Source: Pseudomonadota bacterium
GTDB taxonomy: Bacteria; Bdellovibrionota; Bacteriovoracia; Bacteriovoracales; Bacteriovoracaceae
Direction of reading: 5' to 3'
Assembly: GCA_027487685.1 (NCBI GenBank)
Contig: JAIYDC010000081.1
Location: 1 to 64,000 of the forward strand
DNA: 64,000 bases
Each line of letters opens with the position of its first letter. Within the stretch, counting starts at the first letter, position 1. The notes beneath the pieces are model-generated. The model was not told where the DNA came from. It did no database searches and saw only the letters and a list, made by a program, of their open reading frames with translations. Made by a program: the position numbers and the translations under genes. Of the stretch, positions 1 to 8,870 are shown piece after piece.

Positions 1-106
1 AAAGGAACAGTTAGTCTTGAAATATTTGACACTTAAGACTAGATTTTTCAAATCCACTTTTCAATACCGAAATTGGTTATAACTTTTTTTGTTTAAGGAG
101 TCTCTC

Positions 107-691
107 ATGGCACGTTTAGTTGGAAACAAAGCGCCCTTCTTTAAGGCCGATGCCCTCGTTAATGGCGAGAACAAGTCTGTCTCTCTGGACGACTTCAAAG
201 GCAAGTGGAAAGTGCTCTTCTTCTATCCTCTCGACTTCACCTTCGTATGCCCAACAGAGATCATCGCTTTCTCTGACGCCGCTGAGAAGTTTAAGGGCAT
301 CAACTGCGAGCTCATCGCATGTTCTGTCGACTCGTTCTTCTCGCACCTCGCATGGACGAAACAGCCCCGCAACGACGGCGGTCTTGGTGAAGTAAGGTTC
401 CCGATCATGGCCGACCTCGACAAGAAGGTCGCTCGGGATTATGAGGTTCTGGTCAACGACTCCGTCGCTCTACGCGGCCTTTTCATCATCGACAATAATG
501 ACGTCATCCAGCACTCAACGATCAACAATCTTTCAGTAGGTCGGAACGTTGAAGAAACACTGCGCCTCGTAGAAGCCTACCAGTTCACGGCCAAGTCCGG
601 AGAAGTTTGCCCGGCCAATTGGAAGAAAGGTGCAGACAGCATGAAGCCAGATACACAGGGCTCAAAGTCTTGGTTCAAAAAGAACGCATAG
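107..691 (+). CDS. Peroxiredoxin (AhpC/Prx1 type, 2-Cys)
   Basis: FYPLDFTFVCPTEIIAF active-site motif and C-terminal GEVCPANW resolving-Cys motif; AAGGAG SD upstream of ATG 107. Confidence 0.95.
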   Translation: MARLVGNKAPFFKADALVNGENKSVSLDDFKGKWKVLFFYPLDFTFVCPTEIIAFSDAAEKFKGINCELIACSVDSFFSHLAWTKQPRNDGGLGEVRFPIMADLDKKVARDYEVLVNDSVALRGLFIIDNNDVIQHSTINNLSVGRNVEETLRLVEAYQFTAKSGEVCPANWKKGADSMKPDTQGSKSWFKKNA

Positions 692-720
692 TTCCTGACC
701 ATTTCGTTCAGTGACTTTTT

Positions 721-748
721 GGGGGGAGCGTTTTGCTCCCCCCTTTTT
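721..748 (+). terminator. Rho-independent terminator after peroxiredoxin
   Basis: GGGGGGAGC-GTTTT-GCTCCCCCC hairpin followed by TTTTT. Confidence 0.9.
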
Positions 749-913
749 AGTTAGACGCGAAAAGTCACCACCTTTAGCACTGACAGGTGGTGTAAGAAGT
801 GTAAATTGTTCCGGTTTTTCTCCCCGCGCCATCAGTAATCTTTACAAAAACTCAAGGGCCAGCTGAGTTTGTCCTTCATAAAGGGTTCTAGGGCCTATAA
901 AAAGACCCCCTTC

Positions 914-996
914 GAATTACTAAATGAGTTTGTTGAGGTTTGGCCTCGCGTTTGTAATTCACATACGACAGACCATCTGAACACGAGGTTCGGATG
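914..996 (+). promoter_or_regulatory. Putative structured 5' leader of the 88-aa ORF (two hairpins)
   Basis: GAATTAC(914-920)/GTAATTC(954-960) enclosing GAGG/CCTC; CATCTGAAC(974-982)/GTTCGGATG(988-996), 9 bp with one G-U. Confidence 0.5.
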
Positions 997-1014
997 CTAC
1001 CACGAGGAACATGA

Positions 1015-1281
1015 ATGAACGTGATTTGCTTAACTGACTACAAGGAAACTAAAGAACTTCAGCGCTGCGAGGAAACTTACACCCGCTATTTAAAGTCACT
1101 GGGAAACTCCCAGCTTGAGATCGAGGTCAATGTTCTCTTAGAGGAGTTTTCCGGCGACATCTATGGTAAGGATTTTTTCTCAAAGGGTCGCCTTATTCTA
1201 AATGAAATTGGCCTGAGGGCCCAGGAACCGGTACGTACAAAGATTCAGAACATCGCTCGCGAAACTCTCCGCCTGATTTAG
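1015..1281 (+). CDS. Hypothetical protein (88 aa)
   Basis: ORF with GAGG 7 nt upstream of ATG; no family recognised. Confidence 0.65.
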   Translation: MNVICLTDYKETKELQRCEETYTRYLKSLGNSQLEIEVNVLLEEFSGDIYGKDFFSKGRLILNEIGLRAQEPVRTKIQNIARETLRLI

Positions 1282-1304
1282 TCAGTAGCGTCCGGCCTCT
1301 TAGC

Positions 1305-1518
1305 CAGGTCCTGCGCTCCTTATAGGGCGTAGCACCTGAAAGCTCTCATGCTAGACCTTCTCTGATAATTCCCTTCAAATTTTCATCTCCCTCTCAAGCT
1401 TTCATGGGCAGTTCATGTCCACTACTGCTTGAGCAAAAAGCCATTCTTCCAAACCTGACCGGGGAAAAACTCCCCGAAGGTGCAAGACCTTCTCCTCTTT
1501 CGGGTCGAGCGGCCGGTC
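1305..1518 (+). ncRNA. Candidate structured RNA / cis-regulatory region upstream of dps (strand uncertain)
   Basis: Three successive inverted-repeat elements: 1305-1338, 1393-1433 and 1457-1518 (the last multibranched). Confidence 0.35.
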
Positions 1519-1579
1519 ATTGTGTGGCTTGCCCCTTGCTCATTAACTAAAATGATAGCTAATAAACATGGAGGTCCAT

Positions 1580-2095
1580 ATGGTCAACAAGATCGAAGCG
1601 GAATTCACCCAGCAACCGATTAACATCGGGATCGACGAGCAGGCGCGCAAACAGGTCTGCAAAGGTCTCTCGAGGCTTCTCGCTGACTCCTATCTCCTCT
1701 ACCTTAAGACGCAGAACTATCACTGGAACGTTACGGGAAAGATGTTTCAGTCACTGCATACGCTCTTCGAAGAGCAGTATAAAAACCTCGCCGAGGCCAT
1801 TGACCAGATTGCTGAGCGAATTCGGGCCCTCGGGGAATTTGCACCTGGCTCTTTCGCTGCCTTTTCGAAGGTGACCTCTCTCAAGGAAGAAAATGGCATC
1901 CCTACCGCTGAGGAAATGGTCCATAACCTCGTCGTTGGTCATGAAACAGTTGTGAGTTCGGCGAGAGAGATCATCAACCTCTGCGGAGAGGCAGAGGATG
2001 ATGTGACGGCCGACCTGATGGTCGAGCGGATGCAGATCCACGAGAAATATGCTTGGATGCTAAGGTCGATGATCACCTCACAGAGGGGTCACTGA
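1580..2095 (+). CDS. dps: Dps-family ferritin-like DNA-protection protein
   Basis: LLADSYLLYLKTQNYHWNVTGKMFQSLHTLFEEQYKNLAEAIDQIAERIRALG ferroxidase motifs; GGAGG SD. Confidence 0.93.
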   Translation: MVNKIEAEFTQQPINIGIDEQARKQVCKGLSRLLADSYLLYLKTQNYHWNVTGKMFQSLHTLFEEQYKNLAEAIDQIAERIRALGEFAPGSFAAFSKVTSLKEENGIPTAEEMVHNLVVGHETVVSSAREIINLCGEAEDDVTADLMVERMQIHEKYAWMLRSMITSQRGH

Positions 2096-3612
2096 AGGTA
2101 GCGTCTTACATTTGTGACCAGGCCCTCAAGGTCGATGGGCTTGGTGATGATGTGCTGATAAAGCCCAGAGGGTACGTTCCGTTCGACTTCTTTAGGTGAA
2201 GCAGAGATCATTACGACCGGACACTGCTTCACCTGCGAGATTTGACTTTTATGAACAACGAACTCACTGCCCTTCATGTCGTCCATATGATAGTCCACGA
2301 CGATGAGATGGGGTGCGCCTGACTCTTCTCGTAACACCGCCAGCGCCTCTAAGGGCGAGCTAAAGGCACGGACCGCTATCCCCTCTTTTTGTAGGGCCCA
2401 GCACATGACCTCCCGAAGATCATCGTCGTCGTCGACAATGTAGACGAGTTTTCGCTGATCAGTCCGTCGATCGGCGCGCCTTATATCGGACACTGGCCCC
2501 TTCGGAAGAGTAAAACTAAAACGAGCTCCTGCTTCAGGGAGATTTTCCGCGCCAATATGCCCTCCGTGGGCCTCCACGACAGACTTGCAAATGAATAACC
2601 CAAGTCCCGTTCCCGAGATCTTACCATCGCCACCGGTCCAGTACTTATCGAAGACTTTATGCAGGTCAACTTGAGACAGCCCCGATCCGGAATCATTGAC
2701 GGCAACGGTCACCTCATGCTCGTGCTCCTCGAGTGTGATGCAGATCGTTCCAGCAGCGGGACTGAACTTAACGGCATTACTCATGAGATTGCAGATCACT
2801 TGAAACATTTTGTTTCTATCCACCGAGAAAAAGGCCCCCTGAGGAATCGCGGTGAGAAGGATCAGCTCTTTCTCCTGCGCCAAGGGGCGAAGCGAGTCGA
2901 TCACGTCCTGAACAAGTTTAGCGACACTTACGTTTTGCCTTGTGAGCTGAGTGAGGCCATTTTCGGTTTTGTTCTTGTCCAGGAGGTCTGAAATCAAAAC
3001 CTTCATCCGATCAGTTGTTTTTAAAATGCGGTTGGCCTGAATTTTCACTTCTTCTGAGAGGACGGATTTGCCGGCCCGGTCCGCTGCTCGGAGAAGCATC
3101 TGGGCCTCTAGTTGGATCGCGCTCAAAGGATTTTTAATGTCGTGGGAAACGATCGCGAGCATCTGCTCCTTGGCCCCGAGGGCCTCATGGGCGAGCTGAT
3201 GGGCGCGTGCTTCCTTTTCCCGAGTTTCGTTTTCACGTCGGATACGGCGAACAACACTAGTGAGCCGCTCGAGGTTTGAGCGCAAGACTACATCCTCGAC
3301 TCCAGACTTTATCAGGTCGACAACAATCTCATCTCCGATACCATCGGTCACGAGGACGAGAGGTGCCTCTGACCCCTCTTTACGGAGCAATCCCAGGACG
3401 TCAGGCACAGATACGGTGGTAAAGGCGCTGTTGAGGATGACCATGGACCAGCTTCCGGCCGCAAGGTGAGTGCGAAACTCGGCCAGTCCGGAGACAACCT
3501 CGGCTTCCACGGCGAGTTCATCTCGGGCCAGCTCCCGGATGAGCGGCTCAGGCGAGGTCACCGGATCTTCGATGATTAGGACACGGAGTTGTTGATTGGC
3601 GTACATGTGCAC
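2089..3612 (-). CDS. Hybrid sensor histidine kinase: N-terminal pseudo-receiver, HisKA/HATPase, C-terminal receiver
   Basis: AIVSHDIKNPLSAI H-box, DSGSGLS and GTGLGL boxes; C-terminal YIVDDDDDLRE...VVDYHMDDMKG...TKP. Confidence 0.93.
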   Translation of the reverse strand: MHMYANQQLRVLIIEDPVTSPEPLIRELARDELAVEAEVVSGLAEFRTHLAAGSWSMVILNSAFTTVSVPDVLGLLRKEGSEAPLVLVTDGIGDEIVVDLIKSGVEDVVLRSNLERLTSVVRRIRRENETREKEARAHQLAHEALGAKEQMLAIVSHDIKNPLSAIQLEAQMLLRAADRAGKSVLSEEVKIQANRILKTTDRMKVLISDLLDKNKTENGLTQLTRQNVSVAKLVQDVIDSLRPLAQEKELILLTAIPQGAFFSVDRNKMFQVICNLMSNAVKFSPAAGTICITLEEHEHEVTVAVNDSGSGLSQVDLHKVFDKYWTGGDGKISGTGLGLFICKSVVEAHGGHIGAENLPEAGARFSFTLPKGPVSDIRRADRRTDQRKLVYIVDDDDDLREVMCWALQKEGIAVRAFSSPLEALAVLREESGAPHLIVVDYHMDDMKGSEFVVHKSQISQVKQCPVVMISASPKEVERNVPSGLYQHIITKPIDLEGLVTNVRRYLQ

Positions 3613-3615
3613 CTT

Positions 3616-3822
3616 TTATGACTCGAACATCATCGCGTTCAATGCGGTTTGAAGAACCTGGCCACGGAGCAGGATTGCCCTAGGGACTTCTTGCCTTAGG
3701 AGTCCTTCCCCCAAGAGCCGGCGCAGGGAGCGCCGGAAGAGTCTGTCGACCTTTAACTCATTATTTTCCCTCGATTTCTTCTTCATTCCGTCCCTCTGCT
3801 CTTCCATCGTCGAATTCAGCAC
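3616..3822 (-). CDS. Hypothetical small basic protein
   Basis: ORF fills the gap between Hpt and hybrid kinase on the same strand. Confidence 0.45.
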   Translation of the reverse strand: MLNSTMEEQRDGMKKKSRENNELKVDRLFRRSLRRLLGEGLLRQEVPRAILLRGQVLQTALNAMMFES

Positions 3823-4091
3823 ACCGTCATTCGGGCCGTCTTCAGAACCCCCTCTATTTTCTGAATCAGAAGCTTAATCCGGTCCTTGTCTCGCTTCTCT
3901 GCAGCACGTTCCATTTCAAAACCCAGGCCTGCGATCTGTGGGAAGTCGAAGGTCACGGCATTACCTTTGATCTGGTGACCCATCTTTTGAGCGAAAGAGA
4001 AGTCCTCAGCATCTAAACTGAGGTGCAGCTTCTCGATATCCTGAAGCCGGCGGAGCAAGTACTTGACCTTCAATTCAGCGGGAACCTTCAT
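3816..4091 (-). CDS. Histidine phosphotransfer (Hpt) domain protein
   Basis: AQKMGHQIKGNAVTFDFPQIAGLGFEMERAA matches the HxxKG Hpt motif; start set to internal ATG. Confidence 0.8.
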   Translation of the reverse strand: MKVPAELKVKYLLRRLQDIEKLHLSLDAEDFSFAQKMGHQIKGNAVTFDFPQIAGLGFEMERAAEKRDKDRIKLLIQKIEGVLKTARMTVC

Positions 4092-4286
4092 AAGTATTCT
4101 TTGGTATAAGAGGTTATACAAACTCGCGCGGATCATAATCATTAGCAGCAGTCCATGGCCAATTTTGTTGTTTAAATTTTTCCTTAAGGTAAACGCTGTG
4201 GTGTAGGTAATATTTTCAACTCCCCTAGGCCACGATGTGAAATTCACGCATAATGCAAAAGTTCGACTTCCCTGGAGACAGCTCCT

Positions 4287-4820
4287 ATGAAAAATCTAAG
4301 CCTACTTATCCTCACTTTGAGCGTTATGGCCTGTGATCCTTACGGCTTCGGATTTAAGAATAATCCTGCCTATGTCATGGATGAGGCCTTCAAGGCGATC
4401 ACGAACCTAGACGTCGAGTCATTTCTAGAGGTCACGGCCAAGGAAGCTCTCTGCGTTTATGGAAACGAGAAGGGCGTTCTTTTCTTGAAAGACCAGCTTC
4501 AGATAAAAAATGAGGATGTACGCCTCATTCCCAAGATGAGCGCTTCCCGCCACAATTCTGTCCCGGTGTTCGTTGGTTACTGGTCCTACTATCACGAACG
4601 ATACACCATCGAGATCCGCGATAGAGCAACAGAAAAATTACTGGTCCAAACGATTATTGATTGCGACTACGGGACTGATGGGGAAAAGAGCCCAAAGCTC
4701 TTGAACCTGCGGAAAGATAAATACAAGAAGAAAGAATGTCGTGCGGTGAAGCTCATTCCCGCAAGCTTCACTTCCCTTCAGGTACCACCCAGGTGCGATC
4801 TCCTTCGGGTCGACCTATAA
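4287..4820 (+). CDS. Putative lipoprotein, unknown function
   Basis: N-terminal MKNLSLLILTLSVMAC lipobox-like signal. Confidence 0.75.
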   Translation: MKNLSLLILTLSVMACDPYGFGFKNNPAYVMDEAFKAITNLDVESFLEVTAKEALCVYGNEKGVLFLKDQLQIKNEDVRLIPKMSASRHNSVPVFVGYWSYYHERYTIEIRDRATEKLLVQTIIDCDYGTDGEKSPKLLNLRKDKYKKKECRAVKLIPASFTSLQVPPRCDLLRVDL

Positions 4821-5378
4821 CCACTGAAGTCCTTTGTAGTCTGATGTGACTGTTGACCGGAGTTCAGCGATCCGATCCGTTTCTCCGTAGCCCAGGATTT
4901 GTGCTAGAGTGCGGGCCTTCAGTCGGGTCTCCTCGCTCGTATTGAAGGAGTCAAGAAGCGTCTGAAGAAAGATCAGGTTGGCAGTAAAGTTTCCGACGAA
5001 CTCTTCGATACAGCGAGAATCCTGATCGGACACTCGCACGAACTCTAACCCCACTCGAACCTTAAAAATATTATCGAGACTGGTCGAGAGTTGCTCCCGG
5101 CGAACAATCCTGGCCGTAGCACGGATCACATGCCGGGAGAAAATCTCATAGGTAAAAGTCTGAAGCTTTAGTAGAGAGAAATTTTTCAGAGCTGGAAGCT
5201 TAGTGAGTGCGAAGATCACCGGCACTTCGTCCTTCCGGGGGATCCTAGGGATCTCTGAAAGAAGAATGCCTCCTTCAGAGATGTTGATCGCCCGGGCCTT
5301 AAGAACGTAAGGCCCGTCCGCAAAGAGGATATCCTCGCGGAATGGGGCCCGTAAGTGCCTTCTTTGGTAGTCTTTCAT
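4815..5378 (-). CDS. PilZ-domain-like protein
   Basis: RRHLRAPFREDILF ... AINISEGGILL PilZ signature. Confidence 0.8.
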   Translation of the reverse strand: MKDYQRRHLRAPFREDILFADGPYVLKARAINISEGGILLSEIPRIPRKDEVPVIFALTKLPALKNFSLLKLQTFTYEIFSRHVIRATARIVRREQLSTSLDNIFKVRVGLEFVRVSDQDSRCIEEFVGNFTANLIFLQTLLDSFNTSEETRLKARTLAQILGYGETDRIAELRSTVTSDYKGLQWL

Positions 5379-5380
5379 GC

Positions 5381-6700
5381 TTATAGGAGTTTCGAGGCAA
5401 TCTCCGAGAGCGGCGAGCGCTCCCCAACCTGGAGTTTAACATGGGCCACGATATCTTCGCCTTTGAGCTTGTCGATCGTGTAAACTAGACCATTATTGAG
5501 GGAGTCCAGGTAGGGATTGTCGATCTGCTCTGAGTCCCCGGTCAGGACAATCTTAGTCCCCTCGCCCGCGCGAGTGATAATTGTCTTGATCTCATGCGGA
5601 GTCAGGTTCTGTGATTCATCCACAATCATAAACTGCTGCGGCAGCGAGCGGCCTCGGATGTATGTCAATGGCTCAACGTGGAGGAGCCCTTGGTTAATGA
5701 GTTCATCCCAGGTTGTCATTTCATTGCGAGCGCGCTGGTTCCCAAATAGGAAATCAATGTTATCAAAAATCGGCTGCATCCATGGACCCAGCTTTTCGTT
5801 AATGTCACCGGGTAGAAAACCAAGGTCTCGCCCCATAGGGACAATCGGCCGTGAGACCAGAACACGGGAGTAGTTCTGCTTGGTGATCGCGCACTCAAGA
5901 CCAGCGGCGATAGCAAGGAGGGTCTTCCCGGTTCCTGCTTTTCCTACCAGGGAAACAAGGTTGATTTCGTTGTTTAGGAGAGCGTCGAGCGCGAACTGCT
6001 GCTCGATATTCTTTGGGTGGATTCCCCAAACCCCTTCTTTTGGCTTAATTAACGGGACGATGCCGCCCTTCTTGGCGTGGAAGCGCCCGAGGACCTTTTT
6101 GAAAGGATTGTTTCGGTCAGCGAGAACCAGGTACTCGTTGGGATAAATGCTCGGGATTTCGCCTGCGTCTAGACGCAGGAAGCGTTCCCGTTCGAATTCT
6201 TCAATTTTTTCCAGGTCAAAGCCCACAACCCGCTGACCTGAATAGAGCTCGTCGACGGTAACGTCGGTGGTCTCGTAGTCTTCGGCATGAATGTTGACAG
6301 CATCTGATTTAATCCGAAGATTGATGTCCTTCGTAATCAGAGTGACGTTCTCACCCGCCTCTTTAAGGTTCAAGGCGCTAGCGAGGATAATGTTATCGTT
6401 AAGGTCGAGCTTGAGGCCAGCCGCAGCGCTGCCACTATACTCTTTAGTGACGCTTACCTGAAGCGTTCCTCCCTGCTCAAGTTTGATCCCCTTGAAGAGC
6501 GAGCCTTCACTGCGGAATCCGTCAATCAGCCGTGAAAAGTAGCGGGCATTGCGACCGTTTTCATTTTGATCCTTTTTGAACCGATCGAGTTCCTCGATGA
6601 CGGTTAAAGGGATAAAGACTTTATTGTTTGGTCCAAACTTGTTGATGGCAAGGGGGTCTAGTAGCAGGACGTTAGTGTCCAGGATGAACGTTTTATTCAA
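5381..6700 (-). CDS. PIN-PhoH family ATPase (YlaK/PhoH2-like)
   Basis: N-terminal PIN (FILDTNVLLLDP) and PhoH Walker A VGKAGTGKTLLAIAAG, FMIVDESQNLTPHE; TTG start with GGAGG SD. Confidence 0.95.
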   Translation of the reverse strand: MNKTFILDTNVLLLDPLAINKFGPNNKVFIPLTVIEELDRFKKDQNENGRNARYFSRLIDGFRSEGSLFKGIKLEQGGTLQVSVTKEYSGSAAAGLKLDLNDNIILASALNLKEAGENVTLITKDINLRIKSDAVNIHAEDYETTDVTVDELYSGQRVVGFDLEKIEEFERERFLRLDAGEIPSIYPNEYLVLADRNNPFKKVLGRFHAKKGGIVPLIKPKEGVWGIHPKNIEQQFALDALLNNEINLVSLVGKAGTGKTLLAIAAGLECAITKQNYSRVLVSRPIVPMGRDLGFLPGDINEKLGPWMQPIFDNIDFLFGNQRARNEMTTWDELINQGLLHVEPLTYIRGRSLPQQFMIVDESQNLTPHEIKTIITRAGEGTKIVLTGDSEQIDNPYLDSLNNGLVYTIDKLKGEDIVAHVKLQVGERSPLSEIASKLL

Positions 6701-6751
6701 GAGAGTCCTCCAATCCGTGGGGGGGGGTATGCTTCAATTTAGGATAGGGAA

Positions 6752-7867
6752 TTAGGCGTCGAATGAAAAGTCAAATAAGGACACGTAGATGATAAAGCGA
6801 CGGCCCTTCGTTTGCTTATACCTGGAGCCCAGTTCAACGTCGTAAAATCCTGCGGTAAAACTGGCGAAGGCAAGATCCACTGTTGCACCGTAGCTGTAGT
6901 AGCCGCTGTTCATTCCGGCGAGGACTTTTAGCCCTGGGATTCCGACCTGTGCTCCAAGACGAAGGCGCTTCCCTAGCTCCATGCTCTCATTCAGGCCTCG
7001 GACATCGGCCGAGAGGATGTAATGGAAAAGTTTAAAGTCCTGGCCCGCGGCAAGGCCTAGGTTGAGCTGATCACGAATGTCCGCCACCTGGAGTTTGTCG
7101 GCAGTCTCCGGCTCTGAGAACTTGGTTCCCCTGATATCCAGGGCCGCCAGACCTAAAGCGATCTGACTATTTCCACTGCGGTAAACATGCTCAAGTCCAG
7201 CGTCGAGGCCGTATCCAACACCCTTAACACGACCAAAAGATTTTATGAGCTTATCGAGCTCTTCCTGCCCAAGAGAGTCAAGTACTGTCGGACCTGCCAG
7301 CGCCAGCGTATCTCGCAATCCCGTGCGTTCGATGTACTTTGCGCCAAGGCCCAGAGTGGTCTGTGAACCACTTTGGGACTTGGAACTTAAGCGCCCTGAT
7401 CCAAGTGGAATGCCAACGCCCAAGAGGACACCCTTGTCGCTCCGAAGGTCAAGGTCGAGCATTGGTCTCGAAGGATTTCGCAGCAGTAAGTCGTAGCTTT
7501 CAGAAGCGAGGAATGAAACTCCCACGTTGAAGAGCTTAAAACCCGGAGCGATTCCCGCGCCCGCATGAACAGGATAATCCATCAAGACCCGTGAAGCCCC
7601 GATGGGTTCCTGAGGGAAATCGTTGAATCGATCAAGGTCTCCCAGCACATTAGTTCCAGTGAACAAGGGGTTCAGTGGGGTCAGAGTTAGGTCTCTTTTG
7701 TGTCGCCCAAGGCTTGCAGGATTATAGAAGAGCGTAAAGGCATCATCATTAACCGCCGTGAAGGCATCTCCCATGAGTAGGCCCTCGGGAGAGCGGAGCG
7801 TGTAAGGATTATCAAAAGCATGGAGCCCAGTCGACGCAAGAGCGAGGACTAAGAGCAGGAGTTTCAC
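6752..7867 (-). CDS. Putative outer-membrane beta-barrel protein
   Basis: Signal peptide; DAFTAVNDDAFTLFYNPASLGRHK resembles PorV/TraF-like barrel proteins. Confidence 0.65.
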   Translation of the reverse strand: MKLLLLVLALASTGLHAFDNPYTLRSPEGLLMGDAFTAVNDDAFTLFYNPASLGRHKRDLTLTPLNPLFTGTNVLGDLDRFNDFPQEPIGASRVLMDYPVHAGAGIAPGFKLFNVGVSFLASESYDLLLRNPSRPMLDLDLRSDKGVLLGVGIPLGSGRLSSKSQSGSQTTLGLGAKYIERTGLRDTLALAGPTVLDSLGQEELDKLIKSFGRVKGVGYGLDAGLEHVYRSGNSQIALGLAALDIRGTKFSEPETADKLQVADIRDQLNLGLAAGQDFKLFHYILSADVRGLNESMELGKRLRLGAQVGIPGLKVLAGMNSGYYSYGATVDLAFASFTAGFYDVELGSRYKQTKGRRFIIYVSLFDFSFDA

Positions 7868-8823
7868 AGAAGACCTGCATCGAACACCAGAGCATAAAGA
7901 TATTCGAGATCGCTCAAATTAGGAGCAGTCGCGACATGTGCTTCGCATTCAGACTGAGAGGTCATATTGATCAGCGTTCCCAGCCCCTGAGAAATGGCCG
8001 CAGCCTTCAGGTCGTAGATCTCAGTGGCGATGTCTTCGAGTTTCGAGAGCGTGCTTGATCCGGAGAGGTCGAGACTTTCAAGAACGTCGAAGGTGTTCGT
8101 CAGAAGTACAAGACCCTCGCACAGCCGTCGTTTACCAGTGGCAGTTGACTGATCAAGATCGGGATGGCCATCAGTCGTGCTAAGACAAGCGCCGGTCGAA
8201 ACTCCGGTGCTAACGAAAATCTGAGCTCGGCCATCATTATAATCGATGAAGCAATTGTTACCAGTCAACCCGCCCTTTGCTCCGCTAGAGTCAGTGTTGC
8301 CGTAGTAGTTCAAGAACTTGCCGAGATTAACCAACGAGAGGAGAAGCACCTGAAGGCTCAAGTCTCCCGCCTTGCGTGGCCCGAATTTCCTCACTCGCTT
8401 GGCGTGAGAAGGGGCCCCGCTGGTTGAACCGTTAATGGTGTTGAGCGCCGTTCGAAGTGATACATAGCTTGCGGAGTCCGCAGCGCTTTCGTCTGAAAGC
8501 CGAAGCGTTGAGAGAGACTTAAAAATGTCTTGTCCAGATGATACGGAGATTGAGGATAAGTCATCGGCGATGAATCGGACCTCGTCGTAGTCAGCCTCAC
8601 AGGCATAAGCGCTGGCGAGAACCTGAAGGTATACTGGATTCCCATTCTGAGGACCGACCTCTCTAAGGAGGTCGAGGGCCTTGTCACAGTCTTCATTTGA
8701 GAGATGGGTCAGGGCAAGATCAATCGCCTCGAGTGTCGCTTCGGTGGAGTTCTTCGCGCAGCTAAGGGCCAGCAGAAGAGATACAATGGTAAGGATGGTT
8801 CGCACGGCGCCTCCCACAAACAT
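7864..8823 (-). CDS. Putative lipoprotein, unknown function
   Basis: LLLALSCAK lipobox; 4-nt overlap with downstream gene. Confidence 0.7.
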   Translation of the reverse strand: MFVGGAVRTILTIVSLLLALSCAKNSTEATLEAIDLALTHLSNEDCDKALDLLREVGPQNGNPVYLQVLASAYACEADYDEVRFIADDLSSISVSSGQDIFKSLSTLRLSDESAADSASYVSLRTALNTINGSTSGAPSHAKRVRKFGPRKAGDLSLQVLLLSLVNLGKFLNYYGNTDSSGAKGGLTGNNCFIDYNDGRAQIFVSTGVSTGACLSTTDGHPDLDQSTATGKRRLCEGLVLLTNTFDVLESLDLSGSSTLSKLEDIATEIYDLKAAAISQGLGTLINMTSQSECEAHVATAPNLSDLEYLYALVFDAGLL

Positions 8824-8870
8824 TATAGGATGCCCGGGGGAAATAAGAAGCGCGGCGGAATCTTCCGGGG

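Noticed and set aside
1457-1518. Similarity of CCGAAGGTGCAAGACC to the glycine-riboswitch CCGAAGG..GCAAG segment
   Set aside because: The remaining conserved glycine-aptamer core and the tandem aptamer arrangement were not found; kept only as an unnamed structured candidate.
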